Part shown: positions 32,641 through 43,596 of the stretch, in pieces
How the letters are laid out: each line of letters starts with the position of its first letter
Position numbering within the stretch: the stretch's first letter is position 1
NCBI RefSeq assembly: GCF_040954835.1
Contig: NC_090699.1
Coordinates: 14,997,817 to 15,061,816, forward strand
DNA from: Lepisosteus oculatus
Lineage: Eukaryota; Chordata; Actinopteri; Semionotiformes; Lepisosteidae
Reading direction: 5' to 3'
Length of the DNA: 64,000 nucleotides
The notes under the pieces: model-generated
The model's input: the letters and a program-made list of their open reading frames with translations, nothing else
The model's database searches: none
What the model was told of the DNA's origin: nothing
Program-made: the position numbers and the translations under genes

Positions 32641-32788
32641 GTTCAGGTGGGTAGCTGCGTCAGCATGCGTAGGCTGCAAAGGAACAAGTAATAGGTTTAT
32701 TCCATGCTGAAAAAAAAGAAGAAAGAGAACACAACGTTTTGGTCGTTGTGTTCTCTTTCTTCTTTTTTTTCAGCATGGAATAAACCTA
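32641..32788. mobile_element. Penelope-derived palindromic insert with 14-bp target-site duplication
   Basis: Starts 'gttcaggtgggtagctgcgt' (the Penelope terminus seen at 22886), then two inverted arms 'ggtttattccatgctg...' and '...cagcatggaataaacc' around the 7-base loop TTTTGGT (32737-32743). It is flanked by tatattgtactgta at 32627-32640 and 32789-32802. Gene B has a single uninterrupted copy of that target (near 20259). Confidence 0.85.
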
Positions 32789-32915
32789 TATATTGTACTG
32801 TAACTGTACTGTATAGTTTGCTTGAAATCACCTCAGTTTTCATTTTTATTGGTATTCAACAGAGTAACTGGGTTGAACTTTAGCTTTTTTTACAGTGCAT
32901 TTGGCGTAATTGTGC

Positions 32916-32923
32916 TATAAATA
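32916..32923 (+). promoter_or_regulatory. TATA-like box of gene C
   Basis: TATAAATA 43 bp before the start codon, conserved with B and E. Confidence 0.4.
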
Positions 32924-32958
32924 TTCACAGAGAAACTGTGAGAAGAGCTTTATAGAAA

Positions 32959-33226
32959 ATGAGCTCAGCCATCAAGGACCACATCATCCACAGCCTGAAG
33001 AGTCTGGATTCAGACAGGTTGAAGAGATTTAAGGACAAGCTCATTGACATGGGAGGAGGAGGCAAGTTCCCTAGAGCAGAAGCAATCAACTATGATGCCA
33101 TAGAGCTGGCAACACGTCTGATTGCTGTCTATCAGGAACACGGCGCTGTTAAAAAGACAATTACAATTCTGCGTGGCATTCACGAAAACAAAGTCGCTTC
33201 AGATCTGGAAAGCAAGATAGAATGTG
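32959..33226 (+). CDS. Gene C exon: pyrin (PYD) domain
   Basis: MSSAIKDHIIHSLKSL start, then RLKRFKDKLIDMGGGGKF, AINYDAIELATRL and KKTITILRGIHENK. It differs from E by one visible residue, Arg versus His in ITIL(R/H)GI, from a CGT to CAT change at a CpG. Donor is gtaagt. Confidence 0.87.
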
Positions 33227-36200
33227 GTAAGTTCTAAAGGTGATTCTTTTAAAATCAGACTCATGTTTTGGTGTTTTACTTCACAGAATAGTTAAAAGCT
33301 TGTGTTGTTGTTCTTCTCTTTCTTAAAGAGAGGTTTCCTTTTCAGATCTATATTGAATGTCTCATCACAGTAAAAGAGGTTAAATATACAGTAGCTGTTC
33401 ATTATTAGAGTATACTGATAGAAATGGAGGATGTCATAACAAATAAGGGGACCTTATCTTTACTAAAGCTATGTATTCTGTTTTTAAAAACAAGCAAAAT
33501 GCTTCATAAAACAAGTGTCTCTACACAGTTGTAAATGAAAGGTCAGGAAAGGGTCAAACCCTGATCTCACCCACTGACACCTTCCCATGTATGCACTTCA
33601 TGAGCCTGTGTGACTCTCCTCCCTCCTACACGAAGTCATTGTGCTTCAGCAGCTTCCTGGCTCATCCAGACACACAGGTCACCATTCTGACAGCCACTGG
33701 CAAGTTCAGAAAACAAGTTCAGATCAGGCCCCTACTCAGAACAGAAACTTGAGTCACTCATTGTGACTATATTCTAGTTCTGGAGTTCTGTATGCACATT
33801 ATCTACATATCGTGATATACTGTATATGTGCACTGTATTGTACCGTGATCTATGCATGAAAGAAAAACAAATGAAAAGTGTTCATTTATATTTTATAAAT
33901 ACACCTCTGCAATGATACTGACTGTACTGCAGTAGGTCAGAAAGATCATGAAATCTGCTGGGTGGCAGCTGAGTGCTGGAGTCTGGTTGTGAAAGTGTGG
34001 AGCTCCGTACTGTTACTGCAGTCATCAGTGTTTCACCCGTACTGACATTTTCCTTCATTGTCATTGACAGATGACTCTTCTGATGAGGACGAGGATGATG
34101 ATGAAGATGAGGATGAGGACGGTGAGTATTTATCATTTATTTAACATTTTCAATATTTCAGAAGAGCTGCCATCTTGTCTGAACCTGCCATCCTCTCACA
34201 ATGTTTTTTTGATAATGAAGAACAGAGAACAGAGAGAACAAAACAATTTTCTGATCTGATCCTTCATTCCTGAGACTCTCAGCTTTAGACTGCTTTGAAA
34301 AAACCTGTACCAGTAACACAATACCTATTAAATCTCTATCCTCTGTTTTCCTTTGCCTGCAGATGACTTTGTTGGAGCCTTAGCTAAGTAACTTGAGTGT
34401 TTTTGGTTTGTGCAGATTGTAAAACTGCTGCTATATTTATTAATGCCTATAAGGCTGAATATGCAGGCATCTGTTTCCTGTAGTGGACATGAATTGTTGG
34501 GTACTGTACACAGTTATGGTCAGAGCGTTGTTGGCATTGCTGACTTGCAGCGCTGAGGCCCTGGGTTCACTTCCGGATTGGGAGTGCTGTCTGTGTGGAG
34601 TTGACATGTTCTCCCCGTGTTGTTTCTGCAGCTGCTCTTATTTCCTCTGATAATCCAAAGACATGCTGACAGGTTAACTGGCTCCTGGGAAATCTGGCCC
34701 TGGTGTGAGTCTGTCTGTGTGTCTTGTAATGGACTGGCATCCTGTGCAGGGTGTATCCTTGTGCCTGTTGCTTTCTGGGATAGGCTCTGACTTCCCTGTA
34801 GCCCATAAAGTGGTTAGAACATGGATGGACGGGTGAATAGATGCACACGAGCCCTGTTTTCAGTCTCACTGGCATCTTGTACAACAGCTCTTCTCTATGA
34901 CTTTGACATAAACCTGGGCCTTCATACCTGTTCTGTTTCTGATTTGATCTTAACAAAGCCCTTTGTTTCAGGGAAGAGAAAGAGCTATCTCAAGGCAAGT
35001 TAAAAAACCAATAAGTGGGTTCATCTCTAAAACCTCAATGGTCACAAAAGTTGCTGCATTTCATTTCCTCTTAAATAAGAACGACTCATTACCAATCAAC
35101 TGGTAGAACCTGCAGGACCAAGATAATGAGAAGGAATCTGCTCCTCATGGGATGAGCTTGTAAGGGATAATGAAAGTAAAATACATTCACACCTTCATGC
35201 CAGATACATGAGAACATAAGAAAGTGTGCAAAGAAGCGTGAGGCCACTTAGTCCATTTTGCTCATTTGGTTTTTAGTTTGAAAAACTATACAGTACTTCC
35301 TGTTCCTGATTCTCATGAGAGGTTTACATTTCGGGGGCAGACTGTGTTATTTTGCAGTGAACAGTGGATTTTGTTGCTTTCACTCACACACTTGTGAGAC
35401 TGTTGCCTCATTAACACTTGTTTTGAGATTTCCTTTTCCCCTCTGATATTTTGCTAGAGAATTGACTGCACTCGTGACAACAGTGGTGGTAGTAGTGACA
35501 GCTGCAGTGATAGTAGTGACTGCAGTAAAGTAGTGACAGTAGTATTAGAGGGAATGACAGTGGTAGTAATAGTAGTGACAGCAGCATTGGTGGTAGTTTC
35601 AGTGGTAGTGACTGCACTAAAATAGTGACAGTAGTGGTACAAGTAGTGACAGTAGTAGTGGTAGTAATGACAGTGGTATTGACAGCAGTAGTGACAACAA
35701 TACTTACTGCAGTAGCGGCTGCAGTAGTGACTGCAGTACAGTTGTAGTGCAGTAGTAGTAGTAATGACATTAGTAGTGATTGCAGTAGTGCTGTCAAACT
35801 TTCATCATAAAAAAAATTCAAAGATACTGCAGGTCTTGATCTACAATAAATGTTTGCAAGGATGATGTATGTGCAGCCGGCCTTTTGTGTGCACTAAAGA
35901 ATCCAGGAGGATCACACAAAAAATCATCAGTGCTATTACTGATTTCAGCACTGATATATTTTATCAAGCTTTTTATTTTCCTTTTTTTGACATGTTTTTT
36001 TATTTGCATTGACAGAAGAGACTTCTAAAGAGATGGGTAAGTTTTAAATATTTTTAGTAACAAGAGAAGGAATATTTTCAATATTGGAAACCTTAATACA
36101 CCTTAAGATGTTCCTTAAGATATGTCTTAATACACATCTGCACTATGCACGTTTTACCTAGTGTACCATTTTTTTGGTCTCACTACTACATATTTATTTT

Positions 36201-37318
36201 CCAGAAAATATATGTCATCCCTGTTGTCTACATTGTTTAGTGTTGTCTGTTGTACTGTGCATGTCCCGAGAGATCAGCGCGATTAAGAATTCCAATGTAC
36301 GTCTACATACAGTATGGCAATATACTACTCTACTCTCCCTCTCCTCCAAAAAAAAGGATTAGAGAAGTGTGCATTATATATTACAGTGCACCTAACATAA
36401 TATTTTATGTAATGCTTGAACATTTCCAATCAGAATTGTCATGCAATGTATTACCTTTCCATGCCTTAAACAGTTTTGAAACAAGCATGAAGTGAATTCA
36501 GTAGAACTACAGTATTTGATTTGAATCATCCTATTCCTCTGTAGAGAAAGCAGTGAATAGGTCTGTATTGCGGAAGTAGGAGTTAAACCTGTCTGACTTT
36601 TGTGTTTTACCCACAGATGAGCTTTTAAAACAACTGCGTAAGTACTCTGTCTGTGTGTGTCTTTGTGTTTTAACAGTAATGTTTCTACCAATGAAAGTAC
36701 TGATGTTTAGACAGACAGATGCTACAGTAGTGTCTTTTGGACTCATATGTGCAGGTCTGCTTCTACAACACTGAAAGCTGTGACAATAACATAACCCAAG
36801 CAGTCTAGCATTCAAACTGTATGTACATTAAACAAGAATCTTAGTTTTAATTAATATTAAAATCCATCCAACCCATGCTTTCCTTTATTTTGCCTGCAGG
36901 CCGGCTTGCTGTGGAGCTGGGTGAGTAGCCTATGTGTGCTGTTCTACCCTAAAATTTCTACTGAACTTCATTTACATGACTCCTGAAAGAGCAGACTAAC
37001 TGGACAGAGTGCAGTCAGTGCTGGAAGGGAGCAATGTTAGCCACAGCTCCACCTTGTCAGCCTTATTACCAGCTCACAAGTCAGAAAATTATTAAAATAA
37101 GCAGATGTTGGTGTTTTGGGATGATTATATGCATACAATTAAAATGATCTAAAATTACCATGTAAGTGGTATGATGAGCAGAGTCAACATCTGTAAATAA
37201 TCAGAACAAGATCAGATCCACACCAGAGATTCCTCTGCTGAGTGAAAAATTAATCAACTACACATAAATTACTTTTATTCAGTAAATATATTCTGAATAA
37301 TAATAATAATAATAATAA

Positions 37319-37349
<31 letters not shown>

Positions 37350-40300
37350 AAGAAATATTTTTAATGTTATATAATAATAATTACCTAAAAATAAAAAAAT
37401 GCTTTATTTCCACTATACTAATATACCACAGTTATTTACATTGAAGAAAAAAACAAAGCAGACAAAAAAAAACAGTAAGAATCTCCCAGATTATACACTA
37501 CCTGACAATCAAGAATATAGATTCTTCAGTACTAGTTAACCGTCTGTGTTGGTCTTCTTCATAATTTCAAGTAATAATACAGAGATCACTACTGCCATGA
37601 CAACAGTATTATTGCAATGTTGCAGAGCTGTAGTTACAGTAGCAGGAACAGGTGTTGGGACAATAGTAATGCAGTAGTGACAGCAGTATTCACAGTAATA
37701 GTGACAGCAGTGACTGCAGTAATAAACGTAGTAGAGACTGTAGCAGTACAGTATATAGTGGTAGTAGTGCCAGCAGTAGTAACTGCAAAAGTGACAGTAA
37801 AGTCATTATTAGTGACAGTTGTAGGGGATTTTGTGATTTTACTGGGAGAATCATTAATTGTAGCAGTAATCATGCGGTAGTTCGTTATGGCTTTTAGAAA
37901 ATCAATCGTCAGAACAACTAACAACGCACAGACACGGATTTGATGCACGAAACACATTTATTAAACATAAATTGTGCACCAAACATATATCAGTCTGCAT
38001 GGATACAGGCGGCAGACCTTGCTGTGAGGGTTATCAATATACAAGGTACACAATCTCAAAGAGATGCAAACACAAAGAGATACAGAACAGAGCATATATT
38101 TTAATACTGTATATCGTTCGGCTATACCAAATCGCTAGTCAGTGTCATTACCCACTGTTATACTAGACTCGGAAGTACAGCAGAAGCAACAGTAGGATCT
38201 ACAGTAGTAGTGCAGTGGTGGCAGTACTGACAGCAGTGGTTTGTGCCTGTACCCTTTGCATCTCAGAGCTGAGCATCAGTTCAAGATAAGATCAGTGTTT
38301 ACAGGTTGCACGTGATTTGAGCTAATGAAAGTGAGCTCACTGCCATCTCAATCTCTCAATCTCCCAGTTCTCTGATACCCTTTTTCTTATTGTTATAGAA
38401 AGATGCAGACCTGGAGGTAAGGAAAATATGTCCTGTTACGTAGTTCCAATACCTCAGTTGGATGTGTTCCACTAAGTGTATACCTGTATACTTAATACAT
38501 ATTTCTATAGATGCTGCATGGATTTGGATGTAATGCAATTATTGGATTTCATATTAGAAAATGTCTGCGTTTTATTTTTCCCTTAAATTCCAGAGATTTT
38601 CTTCTCCGCTGTGACATCAGTGGCTGTCCTAGTAAATAGGCTTCTCAGATTCTGCTTCTTTGTCTGCTGTAACGATTTGATAAAGCACTCTCACTGACAT
38701 GCAAACAGCATCAATATGGTTGTTTCTGTTCAAGTCAAAAGTGGTAGGAGTTTCTGAAATATCCCCACCTGGTGGGGCAGGTTTACTGTCCCAGGAGTCT
38801 GAATGATCCTCTAGATCTCATCTCCCCAAATAAAAGAGTGAGCATCACTCTTCCTGATATTTGCTAGGCAGCTCTTTTTCATTAATAAATAAATAATCCT
38901 TACACATATAGAGGCTTTTTAGGACACTGCACTCAAAGCTCTTCACAGATAACAGGGACTCCCCTCCACCAGCACCAATGCGCAGCCCCACCTGGATGAT
39001 GCAACAGCAGCCATAGAGTGATGAAGCCAGTTCAGAGACGGGGATAATTAGGAAGCCATGACTGGTAAAGGCCAGGGGGAAATTTGGCGGGGACATCAGG
39101 GTAACACCTCTACTCTTTTCGAAAAACACCCTGGGATTTTTAATGACCACATACAGTATAGTCTGGACCTCAGTTTTACTAAGACTGAAGCTTTTATACA
39201 GTACAGTCCCCATTGTGTATGTCTATTGATGTCACATTTTCAAGTCTGTCTGTAGCATGTTTTTCCTGGGAGTCAGGTCTGCTCTTTCTATGGAGGCACC
39301 TACTCCTCCAGCTTGTTGTTTTTTCAGAAGGAGCTCTCTGAAGCAAGACCTTGAAGTCAGGATCCTGCTTGTATACTGAGGTCATAGCCCTCCTCACAGG
39401 AGTCTGAGCCCTTTCTCTGTTCCAGAGCTTCTGACTGTGAAGCACTGAGGCAGAGCTGTGGCTCAGGGACAGAGAGCAGTTCAAACTCCACTGTGGGAGG
39501 AGCAGCATCACACAGCACTGTCTCCAGCTGGACACACCCCTGACACACAAGATCACCCTGCTGCACACCTGATCTCAACACAGACAGCAGTGAGACACAC
39601 CTGTTCACACACCTGATCTCAACACAGACAGCAGTGAAGACAATCTTATTTTATTTCCAGCTGCAAACTGATATAAAATTTGTTACAGTTTTTTTTCTTT
39701 TACTATCATTCCTTTCTCTTTACAGAATTTGAGAGGGCACGCAGGAATGCAGGTGAGACTGTTTGCTTTCTCAAGCATTCGTCAATCTCATTAAAATACA
39801 CAAAGTACAGGTTCAGTGCCCAGGGATTACTTAACACTGTTCATCCACAGATCTTCTCATTCGTCTCCTTTCTTGTCCATAGTGGACGTGACTCTGGACC
39901 CTAGAACAGCTCATCCCCGTCTCATTGTGTCTAGGAATGGGAAACAAGTCAGACATGGTGACATACGACAGGATCTCCCGGACAATCCAGAGAGATTTAC
40001 TTCCTGTGTCAATGTCCTGGGAAAGGATGGGATCACCTCAGGTCGACACTACTGGGAGGTGAAGGTTGGAAAGAAGACTGAGTGGGATTTAGGAGTTGTC
40101 AGAGAGTCTATCAAAAGGAAGGGGCAGATCACACTGAGTCCTGAGGATGGGTTCTGGATGGTGTGGTTGAGGGATGGAAGTTACAAAGCAATCACAACCC
40201 CTTCTGTCAAGCTACCCCTGACCATGAAGCCCCGGAAGGTGGGGGTGTATGTGGATTATGAGGGGGGGCAGGTCTCCTTTTACAATGTGGAGGAGGAGTC

Positions 40301-40424
40301 TCATATTTATACGTTCACTTGCAACTTCAGGGAGAAGATCTACCCTTTCTTCAGCCCCTGTAAAAATGATGGGGGTAAAAACTCAGCCCCACTGATCATC
40401 ACTCCTGTCAGTCCCTCTGAGTGA
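32959..40424 (+). CDS. Gene C: PYD-acidic-heptad-B30.2 protein (spliced, predicted)
   Basis: Exons are 32959-33226 (PYD), 34071-34121 (acidic), 34972-34998 (GKRKSYLKA), 36016-36036 (EETSKEM), 36617-36637 (DELLKQL), 36900-36920 (RRLAVEL), 38399-38416 (ERCRPG), 39726-39752 (EFERARRNA) and 39883-40424 (B30.2). They total 996 nt, or 331 aa. Both alternative terminal exons are intact (34363-34391; 38594-38697). The most compact copy, with few insertions, it is probably the best representative of the family. Weak point: the donor after GKRKSYLKA has A instead of G as last exon base. PYD and B30.2 imply a PYD-adaptor partner and a ligand, neither of which is identified. C and E are recent twins. Confidence 0.78.
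34071..34121 (+). CDS. Gene C acidic exon
   Basis: A 51-bp phase 1-1 exon, DSSDEDEDDDEDEDED, donor gtgagt. Confidence 0.75.
34363..34391 (+). CDS. Gene C alternative terminal exon (PYD-only isoform candidate)
   Basis: Acceptor 'gcctgcag', reading DDFVGALAK and then TAA. It is identical in E and similar in A. It would yield a PYD-acidic protein of about 115 aa, comparable in architecture to PYD-only regulators. No canonical poly(A) signal is seen nearby. Confidence 0.42.
34515..34830 (+). mobile_element. SINE, gene C intron
   Basis: A tRNA-like B-box 'ctgggttcac', the 'ggagttgacatgttctcccc' module, 'taatggactggcatcctgtg' and the tail 'gaacatggatgga'. This is the common fish SINE layout. The duplicate is at 58199-58514. 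Confidence 0.7.
34972..34998 (+). CDS. Gene C mini-exon GKRKSYLKA
   Basis: A 27-bp phase 1-1 exon. The donor gttaaa is preceded by A (B has G), so inclusion may be reduced. Skipping keeps the frame. Confidence 0.55.
35470..35790. repeat. GTAGTGACA-type array, gene C
   Basis: About 320 bp of degenerate repeat. The twin is at 59154-59474. ORFs on the minus strand (Leu/Thr/Val rich) are artefacts of the repeat. Confidence 0.85.
36016..36036 (+). CDS. Gene C mini-exon EETSKEM
   Basis: A 21-bp phase 1-1 exon, acceptor ttgacag and donor gtaagt. Confidence 0.65.
36617..36637 (+). CDS. Gene C mini-exon DELLKQL
   Basis: A 21-bp phase 1-1 exon, acceptor cccacag and donor gtaagt. Confidence 0.7.
36900..36920 (+). 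CDS. Gene C mini-exon RRLAVEL
   Basis: A 21-bp phase 1-1 exon, acceptor cctgcag and donor gtgagt. Confidence 0.7.
37296..37356. repeat. (AAT)n(AAG)n microsatellite
   Basis: Eight AAT units followed by eleven AAG units. Copy E (60980-61038) has seven and twelve with the same total length, consistent with a single T/G change at the boundary. Confidence 0.9.
37620..37880. repeat. GTAGTGACA-type array, gene C second array
   Basis: A degenerate array, followed at about 37880-38165 by unrelated intron sequence without a recognisable gene, and a short array again at 38170-38240. Confidence 0.8.
38399..38416 (+). CDS. Gene C mini-exon ERCRPG
   Basis: An 18-bp phase 1-1 exon, acceptor gttatag and donor gtaagg. 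Confidence 0.65.
38594..38697 (+). CDS. Gene C alternative hydrophobic terminal exon
   Basis: Acceptor attccag. EIFFSAVTSVAVLVNRLLRF continues with CFFVCC and ends in TGA. AATAAA is at 38829-38834. The hydrophobic run is interrupted by Asn-Arg and Arg, so a true transmembrane helix is uncertain; the vicinal cysteines could be lipidated. Reading frame and poly(A) signal are conserved with A (twice) and E. Confidence 0.52.
39726..39752 (+). CDS. Gene C mini-exon EFERARRNA
   Basis: A 27-bp phase 1-1 exon, acceptor ctttacag and donor gtgaga. It joins directly to VDVTLDP of B30.2. Confidence 0.72.
39883..40424 (+). CDS. Gene C exon: PRY-SPRY (B30.2) domain and stop
   Basis: Acceptor tccatag. It has the same framework as A and B, but the segment after HYWEVKV is GKKTEWDLG (A and B: KNKSAWTLG) and the second loop is SPEDGFWMVWLRDGSYKA. 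It ends IITPVSPSE. AATAAA at about 40740-40745 is a candidate poly(A) signal. Confidence 0.9.
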
Positions 40425-41389
40425 CACACAATATCTGTTGGAGGGGCAGCATGTATAATAACTGCTGTATCTTTTGGGTTCACTGATTTATCACAGATAG
40501 GTTGTACTATTATTTTGCATTGGGTTTGTTGATCCTGTAAGAAATGAAAGAGAAATCACTTTTACTTGAACTCTGTTTCCACTGATTTCTGATCCTCTGT
40601 AGGATCAAGCATTTCAAGCATCCCAACAGCCTCTGAGAGTTACAAAAATGACATTTAGATCAGCAAGATGAAATTATTAAATCTGTGATAGCTGTCAGCC
40701 AGAGATTTTCATGAAAATCATTATGCTTTCAAATCTAGTAATAAAAAAGTGAAAATTCATTCATTTAAAATTCATTTTTTTAATTATTGTTTTTTTATGT
40801 TTTAACCTTCCTGCTCATTCCTGTTTCTAGCAACAATGTAAGATAATGACAGAAAGATACTGAAAACTAAGTAAATATTTATGTTGAATAAAAGTAATAA
40901 TGTCCTTTATTCACCTAACATTGGACATAAGACAATACTGTACAAACAAGCAAAATAAATGTTCTTTCTCTGATTGTTTAGAGATTGTCCACACAGTACA
41001 GCAGATGTAAGTGAGTTTATGATTGGTGACCTCAGCTCTATTTGTGGAATAATACATGCAGACAGCTCCCCGGGTCTGGAACTGAACCCCAGACCCCAGC
41101 AATGAAAGACAGCAATGCTCATCACTGCACCACCATGATGCTTATCCCTTTATTCTGGAAATGTCCCTTCGCTATGAGATTGGAGCTGTTTATGAATATT
41201 TTTTTATCTGTTATGTGTTAAAATACAGGCTTCTCAATGAAACTGGGTTCTTCTTTCTTAAATAATTTGTTCATCAACGGTACCAAACTTGGATGCTGTC
41301 ACTCTCAGACAAACTGTAAACCGCTTATTGACTTCTGCACTAATAAATAAATCCATTTTGGGAATTTGCTAATCCATCCATACATCTTC

Positions 41390-41690
41390 TAAGCAGTCCT
41401 AATTCATGGACATAAGGTAGCAGGAGCCAGTCCAATAAGCAACAGGAGCAAGACAAGACACCCGTCTGTCTCAGGGCAGACACACAGACACACTCACATC
41501 AGGCCTAATGTTCCCAGGAACCAATTAACCTACCAGTGTGTGTTTGTAATGTGGGAGAAAACCAGAGTACCTGGAAAAAACCCATATGAGTACAGAGAAC
41601 AGGTAAACTCCACACAGACAGCACCCAAGGAACTGAACCCTGGGTCACAGCAATGCTCACTACCCTGTACCTACAGTAGGAATAATCTAA
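41390..41690 (-). mobile_element. SINE-like repeat, minus strand
   Basis: 'aggtaaactccacacagaca' and 'gaaccctgggtcacagcaat' in the reversed SINE layout, diverged from the 17120 copy. The rest of 40425-42260 is 3' flank of gene C with a CAATA-type microsatellite at about 42130-42215, and has no gene. Confidence 0.5.
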
Positions 41691-42519
41691 AGGCAGGACA
41701 TACTTTCAACAGATAAACATCACCAAAGCCACCGAGCACAAGTGGAGTTCTCTGGATTACAGTTGATCATTCCAAGTCCAGTCAAAGTCCATGTCACTGC
41801 CAAACCAACTGTATACAGGATATAGAGAATCTTTTGTGGAATACTCGAAATAACTATTTTAAAAAGATACAAAGAAGAAAAATAAAAAAAATAAATAAAA
41901 CGCCCACATACAGTGTCATATACAAAATACTATAAAATGCTGTGTTACATTGAAATTACCAATACTGCAAATACTTTAAGAAATAATTGTATGATAGTGT
42001 TGAGATGAGTCACTGAATAGGTTCAGGATACAGTAAGTGCTCTTCCAGAACTACTTTGTTCCAGATTAGGCACATCTTAGTCTTCTTCTCGAGCACAGGA
42101 GCTCAAACAGGGGAAAGAGCTGAGTATAATAACCACTAATACAATAATCAATACAATACAATTCAGAACAATACAATTGTACAATCAATACAATACAATA
42201 CAATATTGTACAATACTGTACTGTAACTGTACTGTATTAGCTTACTTGAAATCATTGGTATTTAAGGAAAGCTCAACCATCAAGGATCACATCATCAACA
42301 GCATTGACCATTTGGATTCAGACAGGTTGAAGAGACTTAAGAACAAGCTCTTTGGAAGATGAGGCCAGTTTCCTGGGGTGGAAGTAGCCAACTGTGACAA
42401 GATAGAACTGGTATTGTCTAATTGCTGTCCTTCAGGAATATGGTGAAGTTAGCCTGACATTTGGTGTATCATTCATGAAAACAGCTCAATCAGTTCAGAA
42501 CTGAAAAGCATGTTGGGAC

Positions 42520-43011
42520 TGTCATGCCCAGACAGGTAGCCCTTGGTAGCCAGGAGAGACTGCAGTGCTTCTCTGAACGAACACATTTCTCATTTCTCAT
42601 GTAGCTCCAATTGCTGGGTTGTGTGCATATTCACCCCTCCTTGACCATCTATAAATCACCCGAACTGCCATTAACCATTAACCACTACACTCTGGTCTGT
42701 CCCCGCGTCTCTCAGTTCTTATTATTATTAGTTATTCTTAAACTAATTCTAGAATAAACCCTCTTCCAGACTCCTAGCCCCAAACTCCAGTTACCTGAAC
42801 TTGCCTTGACCCTGTTCTGTCTGAAACATTCCCATGGGTTATTATCCTGCCTATATAACCAGCCTTTTTCCCAGCCTGGATCCAGCTCTGACATTTTTTC
42901 CTCTTTTCTCTATAATCTCCGACAGTTTCCGGAAATCGCGGACCATCTGCAGTTGGATTGCATTCCGGCCTTTAGATGTAGCAGTCAGTCTGAATAAACC
43001 ATGTCATAACA
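42520..43011. mobile_element. Solo-LTR-like insertion in the PYD exon of D
   Basis: Ends are tgtcatgccc...atgtcataaca (492 bp). The sequence right after it, 'gtaagtgctaaaggtgat', is the normal post-donor intron sequence. Flanking pentamers gggac/gcaac match only partly, so an old target duplication is possible. Confidence 0.55.
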
Positions 43012-43596
43012 GCAACATAGTAAGTGCTAAAGGTGATTTTTTTAAATATTCAGAGTTATGTTGTGGTTTTCTACTACACGGAATAGTTTTTTTACCCACT
43101 TATAGAGCGTTACCTTTTAAAATTTATATTGTATGTCCCATCACAGTAAAATAAGTTTAGATGTTTATTGTTTCAAAAAACTGACAAAAATTGAGAAAGT
43201 CATAACAAGTGAGGGGACCTTATCTTTACTAAACTAATCTTTCTTTAGTTAATAAGCAAAATGCTTCAGAAGACATCTCTCTCATCTCTCATCTCAGACA
43301 CAGTTTTAAATGAAAGGTCAGGAGGAGGTCAAGCCATAACCTCACACACTTACGAGTTTCTGTGTATGTTTCTCATTTTGTTTTCGCCTCCCTCTCACCA
43401 CCCAGTCATTGTGCTTGCAGCAGCTTCCTGGCTCATCCTTACAGAACAGATCGCCTTTCTGTCAGCCACTGGCAAGTTCAGAAAACAAGTTCAGATCATG
43501 CCCCTACTCAGAAAAGAAATGTGAGTCACTCATTGTGACTTTATTCTAGTTCTGGAGTTCTGTATGCATACGATTTACGTACCATGATGTATATAT

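Larger units (their letters stand above)
31829..40424 (+). repeat. Segmental duplication, copy C (partner 55517-64000)
   Basis: Near-identical to 55517-64000 with a constant offset of 23684 over almost the whole length (23688 before the palindrome, where small indels occur). It includes introns, SINEs, minisatellite and exons. The partner copy runs off the window end. Confidence 0.9.

Noticed and set aside
34515-34600. tRNA gene suggested by a B-box-like 'gggttcac'
   Set aside because: No clover-leaf or A-box at proper spacing was found; it fits a tRNA-derived SINE head instead.
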